Positions 1 through 10,853 of a stretch of 64,000 bases of DNA are shown here, piece by piece. This DNA comes from Gnetum montanum (lineage: Eukaryota > Streptophyta > Gnetopsida > Gnetales > Gnetaceae). Within the stretch, counting starts at the first letter, position 1, and each line of letters opens with the position of its first letter. Location: positions 248,001 through 312,000 of the forward strand of contig MNCI01012718.1 of the NCBI GenBank assembly GCA_015680685.1. The letters run 5' to 3'. A model generated the notes under the pieces. The model had not been told where the DNA came from, did no database searches, and saw only the letters and a list, made by a program, of their open reading frames with translations. Position numbers and translations under genes: made by a program.

Positions 1-2713
1 TTGGAAGACAAGATCCTGCCAGACAACATGCAGAACAAGAGGAACAATCATTCAGCATTCATCAAGAAGATCCTCCTACCGTATGGTCTGGGCAGATAAA
101 AGGAGGAGTTTCTGTAGCACCTGAACAGGGACAACATCATACATTGCCCCAAGATTGTGTTTAGGCCATTCATGAAAAGTCCACATTCATGGAATTGAAC
201 TTTGAATATTTTGTAGAGTTCACTTCTAAGGCCATTAGGGATCACCTCACAGGGTCTCCCTTATGGCCTATCCTCTCTAAAAGCGATGCCTGGTACCTAA
301 GAGAAACGTACCAATTCTGGCACAATAGGGAGCAAGGCACCACTGTCAATATTTGTAGTGTGATAGTTAATTTCTCCACGCAAACCATTTTTGAAGTGTT
401 AAACCTTCCAAATACAGGGCCCAAAGTTGCTCAGTTATCCACCCTTTTTGACCCTGATGTGCGATGGGATTGGTTGGAAAGGGCTTATGGAAGAGATAAA
501 ACATTTGGTGAGTTGATGACGGAAGAGAGGATTTACTTTAAAATTGGAACATATCACCTTTTCCTCACAAAGGGCTTGAAAAGAATATCAACGTATGTGG
601 CTAGAGGATGTGCAATGCTGATGGGAAAAGTTAACGCTAACCTACCCCATCTATATTTAACAGAGATCCTGAGGCAGTTTGAGGAATGAAAGATAGGGAA
701 GATGGCACTGCCTTTCCCTTATCTTATCAGAAAGCTTCGCTGATGTGTTGGTATTTGGGGATACACCAATGATGTCCTCTGAAAAGCCTAGACTGCTTCA
801 TATGCTGAATTGCTAAAGGTGCCAACTCCAAGGAAAAGCACTGGTGAAGAGCTGGGACCAGAACAAGAAGAAGAATAGATGGCTGGACCAATTGCAAATC
901 AACTTGTAGGACCTAGCCAACCTCCAAGCATGGGTCCCAGCCAACAAAAGGAAGTAGGCCCTAGCACAGGCCAGGATCAACTGCCACCGCCATAAGACTA
1001 CAAACCGTTGATGAGCCATCTTAGGGCCATCGCTGAGATAGTCAGTTGGGGAAGTTGTGGTGACGCAAGTCTCTTCTGCATCATCAATGATGCCATTCAG
1101 TCCACTATTTCTTTGGATCACACAAGGGGAAAAATGTCTATTCATAAAGGAGGAGGGAAAAATAGATGGTCACAATAGATCTCAAGAAACATGACATCTT
1201 TCTAGGTGCAATTAGAGACTGGTGAAGGGGCCACTGTGGTGGTCATGCAATACCAGGATGCCATGGAGCTACAAAAAAGGTTGTTGACCACATCAAAGAA
1301 TCCTTCAATGTACCTGTTGTGCCACTAAAAGATTTCATAGGAGCACGGGATGCTCAAACTTTGGCCAGAACCTCAATGACTCCTGCAGAACATGAGGATG
1401 TGCTTGATCAATTGCTCCAAACAGGGCAAGTAATGACGTCCCTGTTTGACATCCCTTAGGATGTTACAGAAATTTAGTCAAACCTCATTTTCACAAAGGG
1501 GAAGCTAGTCTTAATAGAAGTGAGGGTCGAGCATGCTGAAGCTAAGGTGTAGAAACTACAAGAGCAGCTTGTGGCCTTACAAGCAGTACAACGGGACCCT
1601 TTGCAATTTTTTCCCACAGACCAGCTAGATAATTTTAGAACTGAGCAACTAACCAAGCTAATAGCGGAGAATAAAAAGGTGGCTGATGAAAAAGAGAAGG
1701 TTGTTTGGGATGCCTCCGTAGCATAGGTGAAAACTCATGCACATATCAAGGCACTCAAGGCCTTACAAGAAGAAAACAAGTAGCTCATTGCAGATAGCCT
1801 TAAGTTGACCACTGTGGAAAAGCAAAAGAACGTTCTCAAGAAACACTTCCATCAATTGTGAGAGCAATTCATCCGAGTCAACTGAGATGTAAGCCATTTA
1901 GCTAGAGAGAATCAAATCCTCTCTATGGAGGAGGTACGCGCCATTCATCAAAAGTTAGCTATTGAGATAAGCGCGTGGCAAAATGAGGCTAAACGACATG
2001 AAAAGCTAAAGGAGCACTTCTGAGATCAGGTGGGGATGTACAAACAGATCCTTGAGAAGAAGATCCATATGGCCAAGGCCCACATCAATGCTATCAGTGC
2101 TCAACACACTGACTGGCGGGCCATATTGGACACATATGCCTTCACCCACCAAGCGGAAGTTAAGAGCCAGGACCTGCAGATTCAGGATTTGACAAAATAC
2201 ATGGAGTTGGAAAATCTAAGATATGCCAACCTTGCCATGTTAACAGCAAGGTGCCTGAGGATAGAGCTCGAGCAGCAGGTAGCAACCACCCACATCAAAT
2301 ACGAAGCAGAATTTGTAGAATGCAAGAAGCTATTGGAGAAACTGGAAGTTGCAAATTCTGAACTTGAGATGGTGAAAGCCAGCTACCAAGGATAGAAAGG
2401 TGTCGCAATGGACTTGGATCGATGGCTAGAATATTTTCAAGAATACAAGGATAAAGCCAGAGCCTATGAGGAGGAACGACGGGTGTTCGTGGCCTGGTAT
2501 GTCAAGGCCAATCAAATGTTTCTGCAACTACCCTGTCCATGGGAAGTGCTGACTCCGTCAAAAATTGGAACATTAGCATGGATAGCACAATACCCTTAGA
2601 CCAAAGAGGAGAAGCTCTAGGCCATACTTTAACATCATCAAGCCTGAAAACCTAGAACACAAGATAAAGGAAAAGCACCAATGGAGGAGCCATCACCACC
2701 TAAAACTACATGA
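1..2713 (+). pseudogene. Element A cargo ORF (large coiled-coil protein downstream of pol), decayed, 5' end off window
   Basis: This is the extra reading frame that this gypsy family carries between integrase and the 3' LTR. The first 690 bases encode a globular domain with the landmarks SPLWPILSKSDAWYLRETYQ, VNFSTQTIFEVLNLP and YVARGCAMLMGKVNANLPHL. It loosely recalls the 'putative plant transposon protein' domain of Athila-type extra ORFs; that link is from memory. From about 1440 to 2600 it is a highly charged, heptad-like coiled coil. It ends with a Lys/Pro-rich tail (MEEPSPPK) at a TGA at 2711. The same blocks recur in copies B, D and F. No signal peptide or membrane segment is visible, so an envelope role is not supported. 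About 20 stops, mostly CAG/CAA/CGA turned into TAG/TAA/TGA, and at least one net frameshift (frame of 189 versus 2030) kill it. Function unknown. Confidence 0.8.
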
Positions 2714-2870
2714 GTGCCACCCATTTTTGTAGATGTAGAACATCATTTGTGTTATGTCTTCATTTTTTTTCATTCCACACTAAAGCATAATCTCATTTCT
2801 TCCCATCTAATAATCCCATACCTATCCACTGTGTAATCACTATAACTCGAGGACAAGTTTTCATTTAGTC

Positions 2871-2879
2871 GTGGGGGTA
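2871..2879 (+). other. Polypurine tract of element A
   Basis: GTGGGGGTA lies immediately before the TGATGA that starts the LTR. The same G5TA-TGAT junction is seen, inverted, at 24795/24796 in D and 37736/37737 in F. This is the expected plus-strand priming site for a Ty3/gypsy element. Confidence 0.8.
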
Positions 2880-3018
2880 TGATGAGTCGTCATTGGGGTG
2901 ACTGCGATATCACGTACACAATATCATGACCTATCTCATCATCTATAAATAAGAGGTAGATAGATGAGTTTAAGCATCTAGTTCTTAGTTCCTTATCCAA
3001 ACTGTTCCTAGTTAATTC
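2880..3018 (+). repeat. Element A 3' LTR, truncated
   Basis: The LTR starts TGATGAGTC right after the polypurine tract. It carries GATATC/AATATC motifs and a TATA box (TATAAATA, about 2943) in the family's usual spacing. After about 140 bp it breaks off into the minus-strand pol of element C near 3010-3022, so most of the R/U5 part is missing. Confidence 0.8.
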
Positions 3019-3439
3019 TGGATATGACTAGGTGAAGGCTTTTGACCACTTGTTTATTACCTTGAGGAGACTTTCTTTTTGTTGCAGAGTAAGTATTGTG
3101 TTGATGATTACCAGTTTTCCATTCTTAAGGAATGTGTATTCCATACCGGTGGGTAGTGGTTTTAGCTTTAGGGGCTCTTGTTTAAATTTCTTGGGAATTT
3201 CCAACTTCCCCCAATTGATGTTTTCTAAGTTAGAACTGGGAAGTTGGCAGTAGACTTGCTCTAATGCATCAATGCTATCTATATAAGTGCAAGTCAAACC
3301 CTCAGTTAGTTCCATGCATATAAGTGAGCTGCTTTCTTAATCAGCTATCAGCTACTAGGTGTCTTCTTGTCATGTGGCTGCTACATACAAGCACCTTTGT
3401 ATGTTGATTTTTTATGCACACTAATTGCATGCAGGAAAT
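3019..3439 (-). pseudogene. Element C pol: linker and start of reverse transcriptase, truncated
   Basis: The minus-strand frame has the conserved gypsy block ahead of RT: LKLKPLPTGMEYTFLKNGK, then LTLQQKESLLKVINKWSKAF. It aligns with the same region of F at about 45590-45900. The catalytic RT, RNase H and integrase are absent because the element is cut at about 3018 by the junction with element A. A Leu/Ser-rich linker upstream connects it to the protease. Confidence 0.85.
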
Positions 3440-3899
3440 GCTAAACTTTACACAACCCATAATCTCTGCACGCAATTGCACCCTGTGTCACTATATGCGA
3501 TGCATGGAACTTTATTCTTCTCGATCTTTCCAAAAGTGCTTTCCTTAGATATTTCTATGGAAAGATCATGGATACCTAGGTGTGCATCAATAGTGCTTAG
3601 CCATGCCCTTTCCATTATGATTGGGAAGTCCCCCTTACTGTTATTCACTTGGATCACTAGGAAGTTAACTGGATATAACCATTCACAAACAGTGGTAACA
3701 ATGTCCTCCACTAATCCTAAGGGGCCAATGATGGACTAGTTGGCTACCTCTAAATAGACATTGCTCTTTTTCAATGGGGGCAGGTTGTAGGCCTTATACA
3801 TTTCTTGGGATATTATGTTGACACCGGAACCTGAATCCAAAAGAGCTTTTCATGGCTCATTTTCAACGATTTGTAGATAGATGAGGGGACTCCTAGGAT
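3440..3899 (-). pseudogene. Element C aspartic protease (retropepsin)
   Basis: Minus-strand frame with an intact catalytic signature LLDSGSGVN; the D-S-G codons lie at 3829-3837. It is followed by YKAYNLPPLKKSN and then VEDIVTTVCEWLYPVNFLVIQV and KGDFPIIMERAWLSTIDAHLG, the flap and C-terminal half of a gypsy protease. It would cleave the Gag-Pol precursor. It is in frame with gag upstream and the RT linker downstream, with only a few TAG/TGA stops. This is the only one of the three protease copies here (B, C, F) in which D-S-G survives. Confidence 0.8.
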
Positions 3900-6498
3900 C
3901 AAAGAATTTCTTGGGAAGGTGGCCAACTTTGATCCAATCAGTAACGACATGTGTTAACATGACCGTATGCATTGAATGTGGTGTTAAGTTCGAAGGGGGC
4001 TCCGAAGCTTTAGTTGATACAGAGACGTCCAAAGTCTCAACCACTTGAGGTTGCAAAGGCTTGGTTGGATTATTAGTTTTGAAGAAAGATCTTTTCTTTG
4101 TATGATTGTTAGAACCAATAGTAGGTTGAAGATTAACAGCTCTTGTGACGTTGCGTTGTTGTGGCTGAGCAGGGAGTTCACCTTGCATCGCTGGAGCAGG
4201 TGGTAATGGAGCTATTAGTGGGAGAGATGCGACCAGATTGGAAGGATGGTATACTTGTGGAATGTCACCCCTAGGAGAGGAAGTCCTATAGTATTCATGG
4301 GCTTAGTAGTTATGTTGGGGAGTAATGTGACCAACAGAGTCACGTGGAGAGATTGGATGCTACATGTAATATCCATATGGGTCTGGTTGCTGGTAAGGAT
4401 ATTGTTGCCTTGGTGGTGGCATTCTCCATGATTGTGGGTGTTGCCACTGTTGATGTTTCTTGATTGGTTGTGGTGGAGTTCCACTTGGATAATACATTAA
4501 GGGTTGGTGGAACTGCCTTGGGTTACCTTGGGGATAAGATAACCATCGAGATGTTTGTCATTTGTTTAATCATGGATTAAGTGCATACACCCCATACTCC
4601 TGTAAATGTGAGATTATAGGGAAACATCCCTTAGGATGGTCGTATTGATAGATCTCACATCCACTATCATCGTCCGTATTTGAGTTCAAAGCCTCTTCAA
4701 TAATAGCAACTTTACCCTTACCCTTGTTACGTGCATTTTTTGATTCTCTCTTTTTCTTTTTGTCATGGTCACTACCTCGCTCCCTAGACTCCTCTACTAC
4801 TTTGAGCATACTTTGAAACCTACTATCCAAGGAGTCCCACATTTGGTCTACCTTTACCGATACTTCTAATTCTAACTTTTGAATAGGAAAGGTTTTTCTA
4901 TTCACCATCTCTTTGAGTGGTGACTCTTTCTCATCCTCACAAAATCTTACTCCCTTATTTTGGAGGGAAGGATCTCGATTGTATTCTTCCACACTCTCTC
5001 TTTTTTGTAGCTCACCTTCTTCTCTAGCTACTTGCTCTAGCAGTCTGTGAATTTGATGATACCTAAGCTTAGATAACCTTCCTTGGGCATAAGTCCCAAG
5101 GGTCCTTCTTGTTTCATGCCTAAGCCCATCTATGAGATGACGTAGTTGATCTCACTGCGTATAACCATGGCTAGAAAAACAATGTAAGAGTGCATAATAG
5201 CGGCCCATGGTAGCATCCAAGGGTTCATGACTTCCTTGCTTCCATCCTTGGATTTTCTTTCGTAGGTTAGACACCTGGGAGTATGTTTGGTACTTATCAT
5301 TGAATAGTTCTAATATTGTACTCCACCAACGAATGGATTCTGGTTCTAAAGACTGGTACTAGCTTTTAGCTTCTTTTATTAGTGTTCGTGGGAAAAACTT
5401 AAGATTTTGCCACTTGTTCTCTATGTTTTGCAAGGCACACGCATCATGAAATGCTTGTAAGTGATTTTGAGGATTAGCGTTATATCCCCCTTCAAATCAT
5501 TGGATTTCATTCATGTATAGCCTCTTGATCCTACTATCTTTTTGGTGCCTTTTTGGAACTCTTATGGCCTCAGTTATATCTAACATGCTTCGTGTGGCAA
5601 GTAGGGGTTCATCATGATCATCTCTTTTGTAGCATCTATGGTGCCTATACAGCTCCCTACTCTCCCTTCTTCTATGGCGTGATTCCCTAGAGTGCCCTCG
5701 TCCTCCGTCTTGGTTGTCTCGTCTGTGACTTTCACTTTGTTTACCCTTATCCTCATGATCTATTTTTCCATGGCTATATTTGGACATGGAAGGAGAGGGT
5801 TAAGGAGATGATGAAGGTGAAGAAGAAGGAGAACTGCCATCACGATGGTGTCTACTACCTTCTCTTCGGTGGTCTCTCCCTCAATCATGATTGCAATCAG
5901 AATGCCCATCTTTGCCATGTGTCCTTGTTCCTTTTTTGGACTCTTTGTGTTCGTTGGTGTTAGCACTTGGGTTGTGAATAGTAGAATGAAGGTTTTGATA
6001 CATAGCCCCTTGGCCAAAGTCAAGGGAAGGAACATCGTTATGTGGGTGACTACCTAAGATAGGTTCATCACCCTGAATTTCACTTAAAATGTGTGGGGCA
6101 TCCTTAGACCATTTTTCCTATAAGGACTTATGGTGTCTCTCCTATTGAAAGTCCCTTTGACGTTGTGCTTCGGTGGGACGATAGTCTCTAGAATCATAGT
6201 CTTGTGCAGTGTACTCTATGTGCAATTGTTGCATGCCTATTCGTGTGAGAGCACGAAGAAGCATACTTGGGATTGAACAGTTAGGAGGTAACACTATGTT
6301 ACCTTCCAAGTCATGCCAACACAGCTATTCGTCTTGGTGGAGAATAAAGGTGAAGTCAGGTACATATTCATCGAGATGAATATATACCACACAAAATTGT
6401 TGAGGAACTGGCAGGTCAACGTCATGTCTATTTTGCCACCGATTGCTTCTTGTGTTAGTCTTAGGTGGTGAAGTGCTTTTGTGTGAAGAAGAAGACAT
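3900..6498 (-). pseudogene. Element C gag polyprotein
   Basis: The ATG at 6496-6498 begins MSSSSHKSTSPP. Next come a conserved N-terminal block (FTFILHQDE, then GNIVLPPNC), a long Arg/His/Ser/Asp-rich linker (about 5500-5900), and a Retrotrans_gag-like core (HLQAFHDACALQNIENKWQN, LFNDKYQTYSQVSNLRKKIQ) at about 5080-5470. A zinc-knuckle-like CEIYQYDHPKGC sits near 4630-4670, followed by a Pro/Gln/Tyr-rich tail. Nearly the whole length can be read in one frame broken by about ten stops, mostly at glutamine positions in sister copies. Role: capsid/nucleocapsid of the virus-like particle. Confidence 0.8.
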
Positions 6499-6610
6499 CT
6501 TGTCTTATTCAGTGTGCTATGTACTATTACCTTTTCTTAACCAACCCTAAGGATTCATTCCAATGATGTGAATGATTTCCTAAGTTCTACTTAGCGCACA
6601 AACAACTAAG

Positions 6611-6629
6611 TCCCTGACAACAATGCTAA
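6611..6629 (-). other. Element C primer-binding site, tRNA-Asp type, degraded
   Basis: Read on the minus strand just after the LTR end, the site is TTAGCATTGTTGTCAGGGAC. It matches the tRNA-Asp primer site TGGCGCCGTTGCCGGGGAT known for Athila/Tat elements, apart from transitions. The better-preserved copy is at 32281-32300. Confidence 0.65.
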
Positions 6630-7430
6630 TGATGAGCAGCGAGGTACCCCTATGCTCAACCATATGAATATGAGCATTTCAAGCATGATCTGGTTGAATT
6701 CCAAGGACTAAGTGCCTATGCACCTATGTGGAAAAATAATGGGTTGATTAATTGTTGTCTTCCCAAACTTACTTATATGTCACGGTTGTATGGTTAAGTA
6801 AGCTTAAGGCATATGATTTTTATGACTTCTATGTGTTTTATATCCTGTGCTAATAAGGAGGGAAGAGAGAGATAACTAAGTAACTAATCTAATTTAACTA
6901 TTCATTAACTAAGTTCTAAGTACTCCTAACACTAGTATCCGTTCCCACTTGCTGTACACATCCTGAACCAATGCAACATTGCTAGGATTACCAAATGCCA
7001 ATTGTTACTGGGTTACTAGGCACCACATGCATGCTCGAAGTAGTCATACTGAGTGTATTTAATTAAGAGAGTTGTAGTGTGAGATAAATCATTAATTAAC
7101 TATGAAAACATTAAATAATAATTAGCACTAATTAATCTATTTTGTATGCTGCAAGGTTTATCATAAAGTTTGTCTTTATTGCTGTACACAAAGTGTGCTT
7201 AGGTACACAATGCTCGAATAAAGATCCGTTCACTCTATGACTCCTACTACAGGCATGCAGAAATAATTCTAACTTTGGAGGGAGAAAATGACAAGAGTTT
7301 GGCTAAGGGACTAATTCTTAACTATGAAAACCAAGGGAGCCACCTCTTATTTATAGATAAGGAGACATGCCATGATATTGGGTATTCAATATCGCATGGT
7401 TGATGTGATATCGTGGACGTGATATCATGG
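6630..7430 (-). repeat. Element C 5' LTR
   Basis: The 3' end of the LTR (plus-strand TGATGAGCAGCGAGGTACCC) is at 6630 and matches 23668, 32301 and about 49721. A TATA box (minus strand, around 7347-7358) lies downstream of three GATATC/CAATATC motifs at 7374-7432. The family's TGATRA start is not recognisable beyond 7430, so the outer edge is uncertain and probably truncated. The LTR is adjacent to the primer-binding site and gag, as expected. Confidence 0.75.
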
Positions 7431-7509
7431 TTCATTAATAAGGAATATAGCGAACATGATACTTTAGAAGAATATAAAGATATTTTAAATGTGACTTGGA
7501 ACAACAATC

Positions 7510-7537
7510 TATTATTATTATTATTATTATTATTATT
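7510..7537. repeat. (ATT)n microsatellite
   Basis: Nine uninterrupted ATT units just outside the element C LTR. A shorter (ATT)n tract is at 51907-51926. Confidence 0.95.
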
Positions 7538-7877
7538 TGAGTGAAAGTTTGATCGTTTATATATGAGAGGGGTGAATCCAAATTAGCAATTACAAAAAGA
7601 GTATTGTCATGGGGTGAAAAAGATCCTTCAGTAAAACAAAAGAACACTTAGACCATGAAGCCAATAAGGAATCAAACCATCAAATGGATCATGCTTGGAC
7701 TTAGGTAAGAAAGAATCCCAACCTAATTTCCAACCAAAAATCCCTAGGCATTCCTATAGAGTATTAAAATCAAAAACTAAAAAAATAGTCTTGTAGACTA
7801 TTATAATTATCATGATAGATTTTGTTCATTGTTTAAATTTATTATTGGCCTATGAAAAAGGATCATCATTTAGAGGC

Positions 7878-8048
7878 TCAATGATCATCCTACCAAGGTG
7901 GGATCTTGGAAGGGGCTATAGATGAGCGAAAGTCTAACCTCTTCAAGTAGTTATGTGAGGCTCAAACTTATGTCTTATAACTTAAAAAACAAGCACCTTA
8001 TTATGATTAGTCCTAGAATAATTTTTTTCAATTTAAAAAATATTTCAA
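7878..8048. repeat. Dispersed repeat copy 1 (partner 8868-9020)
   Basis: The two segments share, in order, TCAATG-TC-TCCTACCAAG, a GATTCGAGG-like box, AGTGGATGAG/TAGATGAGCG, CTAACCTCTTCAAG, GGCTCAAACTTAT, and a tail of TTTCAATTT followed by AAATATTT. The order and spacing are kept over about 160 bp, so they are copies of one repeat in the same orientation. Confidence 0.65.
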
Positions 8049-8689
8049 AAAAAATAAAAAAAAATAAAAATACGTAAAAAAGTGATAATATATTATTTGT
8101 TTATAATGAGATTGGGTATGGTTAAGCTTTATTCTAATTGTACTTCTGCAACAATAAGGTGTTAGCCTAGTGGTACATTGAGTTATAAACTTCTATAAAT
8201 CTTGGCATTTTCTTATGTTTCAATTATTTTAGGTTCTAACAATCCCAAATTGTAATTCTTCTAGGAGTGGTGGAACTCAAAATAAGTGAAAAATAGGTAC
8301 ACCCTAAGGTATATAGTCCAATTAGAACTTTATATAATTCAACATTACCCATCTAAATCAAATCATGACCTAGAGCTTCCAAATCAAATTGGAATTCTTT
8401 TGATGCATCATGCTAGCTATATATTTTATGGTATATCTATAGTTAAATTATTTCGGGTTCTAACACCTTTTAACATAGAAATAAAATTTTAACCTAGATC
8501 TTAACTTGGCCTTTGATAATTATTTTTAATTTATAAGGTTTTGCTATTACTTTTTAAAAATAAGTTGTTAGCTTAGTCGTAAGAGGCTTAGCATAGAAAA
8601 GTAGATAGGATGGATTTCCAAGGATAACATTAACTTATATATAAAAAAATTCCATACATGGAATTTTGAAACTGGTGTCATCCAATACA

Positions 8690-8765
8690 TCTAACAATGA
8701 GGTGTTAGTGGTAGGAGTCTTGGCTTGGTAATCTTAGGTCATGGGTTCAATTCCACTAGGTAGAA
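8690..8765 (+). repeat. tRNA-derived SINE-like head
   Basis: GAGGTGTTAGTGGTAGGAGT resembles a pol III A box and GGGTTCAATTCC a B box, about 35 bp apart, as in tRNA-derived SINEs. Related heads occur at 9545-9625 (TTAGCCTAGTGGTAAGAGTC) and 35800-35882, with weaker ones at 8155 and 8560. No acceptor stem or cloverleaf can be formed, so this is not a tRNA gene. Confidence 0.55.
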
Positions 8766-8867
8766 TTGAGTTATAAATTAAAAATAAGATTCCATAAAAG
8801 AAATTTGAAAGGAGTCCAATAGATCCAAGTGCTCTTAGTGAATGTAAGAGAAAATTTTAGTTTTAGT

Positions 8868-9020
8868 TTCAATGCTCTTCCTACCAAGTAAGATTCGAGG
8901 TAGATTCTCAGTGGATGAGAAAAATCCTAACCTCTTTAAGTGGTTGTGCCTAGGCTCAAACTTATATCTTTTGAATGATGATCCTTAAGTAAAAATTTAT
9001 TTTCAATTTCAAAAATATTT
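8868..9020. repeat. Dispersed repeat copy 2 (partner 7878-8048)
   Basis: Same ordered blocks as at 7878, including CCTAACCTCTTTAAGTGGTT and GCTCAAACTTATATC, followed by the A/T-rich tail. The family is unknown. The tRNA-like boxes suggest a SINE, but no clean pol III A/B pair was found. Confidence 0.6.
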
Positions 9021-9544
9021 AAAAGCAAGCTTAGCCATACATATTCATGATATATATCTATTATTTGGCTAAGAGAATCTTTTTCATTCTATGAGCATGA
9101 GTTGTTGGCTAATTGGTTAACTTGCAAAATGTTTTACTCATAGGCTTTGGATTCAAAGCCTAGTATTGACACCCTCTTTGCACTTGCCATGTAAGTGCTA
9201 TGTTGCTAGCCTAGAGGCATGTCCTAGAAAAGCCTCAAAAAACAAAATATTTTAAATTGTACATATGTTTCAACTATTTCGGGTTCCAAAACTTCCGCCC
9301 TAATTAGTTCACATATGTATAAATAGTTATTAGATTAAAAATAAATATAAAAGAAAAGTTTAGAAGAAATAAAGAATGTAAGTTAATTTTCATGTTGTTT
9401 TTGGTGCTTTCTACTAAGTGATTAGGTATTTGTTGTACTTTGGATTTATTTGCTTATTGTTAATATTTTTTAATATTTGACATCCTACATTAGAAATGAA
9501 TATAAAAAGTAAGCTTTGATTGATGAACCTTTTCATGATAGGTA

Positions 9545-9625
9545 GTAAAAAATAAGATGTTAGCCTAGTGGTAAGAGTCTTAATTTGGTAACTCCAACTT
9601 ATGAGTTTGATTTTGGTAGATAATA
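9545..9625 (+). repeat. tRNA-derived SINE-like head, second copy
   Basis: GTTAGCCTAGTGGTAAGAGT (A box-like), then a degraded B box, ATGAGTTTGATTTTGG. It is closely related to the copy at 8690 in the first 40 bases. Confidence 0.5.
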
Positions 9626-10137
9626 CTAAGTTATAGAGTTCTAATTTTACTATAATTCTAGCTAGCTCATTATCTTATTAGGCAATGAGTTTCTAGTTCA
9701 AATAATTCTTGAGGCATCATTATATTCTTCTATAATTACTCTCATATATCCTATTAGCTATCTATCTTAGGGTGCACTTATAGTAATTTTGTCAGATCTT
9801 AACACTTCCTCTAATTTGACTACATGTCTAAGGGTAAATATTATTAAAAATATATCAATACTCTCCTTCATAGTAGGTGTTAAACATTGGAAAGATATTT
9901 AAAAAAAATATTTTCTTCAATAAATATTAAAATTTCTACTTCTTTTATCAATGCAAAAATTTCTATTGATTTTCAAAATATAGATTTACAAGCTAGTAAG
10001 AAAAAAATATGATGCTTTCTTGTAGTGATATTGATATAACTAAGACATTTGATTATCTTCTTCTTAATGGTGTATATGAGTCATTGGTTTCTGATCTTTC
10101 ATTATAATATGTGTTCATTCAAATTTTAGGTTACTTG

Positions 10138-10627
10138 TGTGACATCCTATTCTTGGATGTTGATGAATTTGATTGTTCATCATGTAGAATCATCATTTAA
10201 TGTGGAAATAGTCTGAATCATTCATTTAAAATTACAAATATTTGCAAAGAAATGGAATTGAAAAAGAAATAAACAATGAAACTTTATTAATAAAATTTAT
10301 TTGGGGACATTGTCAACAACCTTAGGTTATCTTCTTGTGACACTTAGGACCATTAGAGGCAATCTAGTATAGTTAGGCCATTAGACCGAAGGGGTGATTA
10401 GTTCTGTCTTGTATTGCTTCACTTGGTTCTCATTACTCACCAATTTAGATATACAAATCCATGTTGATACAACCTCTAAGCCTAGCCTTAAATCTCATAG
10501 GTCAAACCTATCCATGAGGGATATCATGAATAGTTACAGCTCCTCATAATGAGATACATATTCTTTCAAAATTTAGTTACATAATTAATAATACAATTCC
10601 ATCCTTAACAAGTGACAAGATGCTATA
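10138..10627. repeat. Solo LTR, 0.5-kb family, copy 1
   Basis: It aligns end to end with 53159-53656. Ends are TGTGACATC and, degraded here, GATGCTATA, against GATGTTACA in copy 2. Shared internal blocks include TTATTAATAAAATTT, TTATCTTCTTGTGA, GTTAGGCCAT and AGTTA-A-CTCCTCATAA. No coding region adjoins it and no 5-bp target duplication is visible. The direction is probably minus, because a TATATAAATAA-like box lies near the plus-strand right end of copy 2. Confidence 0.7.
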
Positions 10628-10853
10628 ATCTATCCCACTTAAGAATCTAGCTTGTCCCTAAGTGCTTCTACTATGTTTAGCTACTCCACAATTACGTCCT
10701 CACTATGCTCCTCATTTGTAGCTTCATTATTATTATAATTATTGTGTGTACCTTAAAAATAATGCATTAATCTCTTATAAAAATCTATTAATAAAATATA
10801 AATTATTATTCATTATCATGATGCTAAGAAAGTTGAGGATATGTGTTGAGGAT

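Larger units (their letters stand above)
7538..10137. repeat. Non-coding stretch built from short decayed repeats
   Basis: No plausible coding region is visible; short frames such as 8286-8492 lack coding character. The stretch contains a direct repeat (7878-8048 and 8868-9020), several tRNA-like SINE remnants, and a recurring block resembling CAACTATTTCGGGTTCYAAC near 8220, 8450 and 9265. The remainder is AT-rich sequence with nothing I recognise. Confidence 0.6.

Noticed and set aside
1-2713. Interpreting the extra ORF as a retroviral envelope
   Set aside because: No signal peptide, transmembrane segment or cleavage motif is visible in any copy; the C-terminal half is a soluble-looking coiled coil.
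8155-9625. Possible tRNA genes
   Set aside because: A and B boxes are recognisable but no acceptor stem, anticodon loop or full cloverleaf can be formed; SINE remnants fit better.
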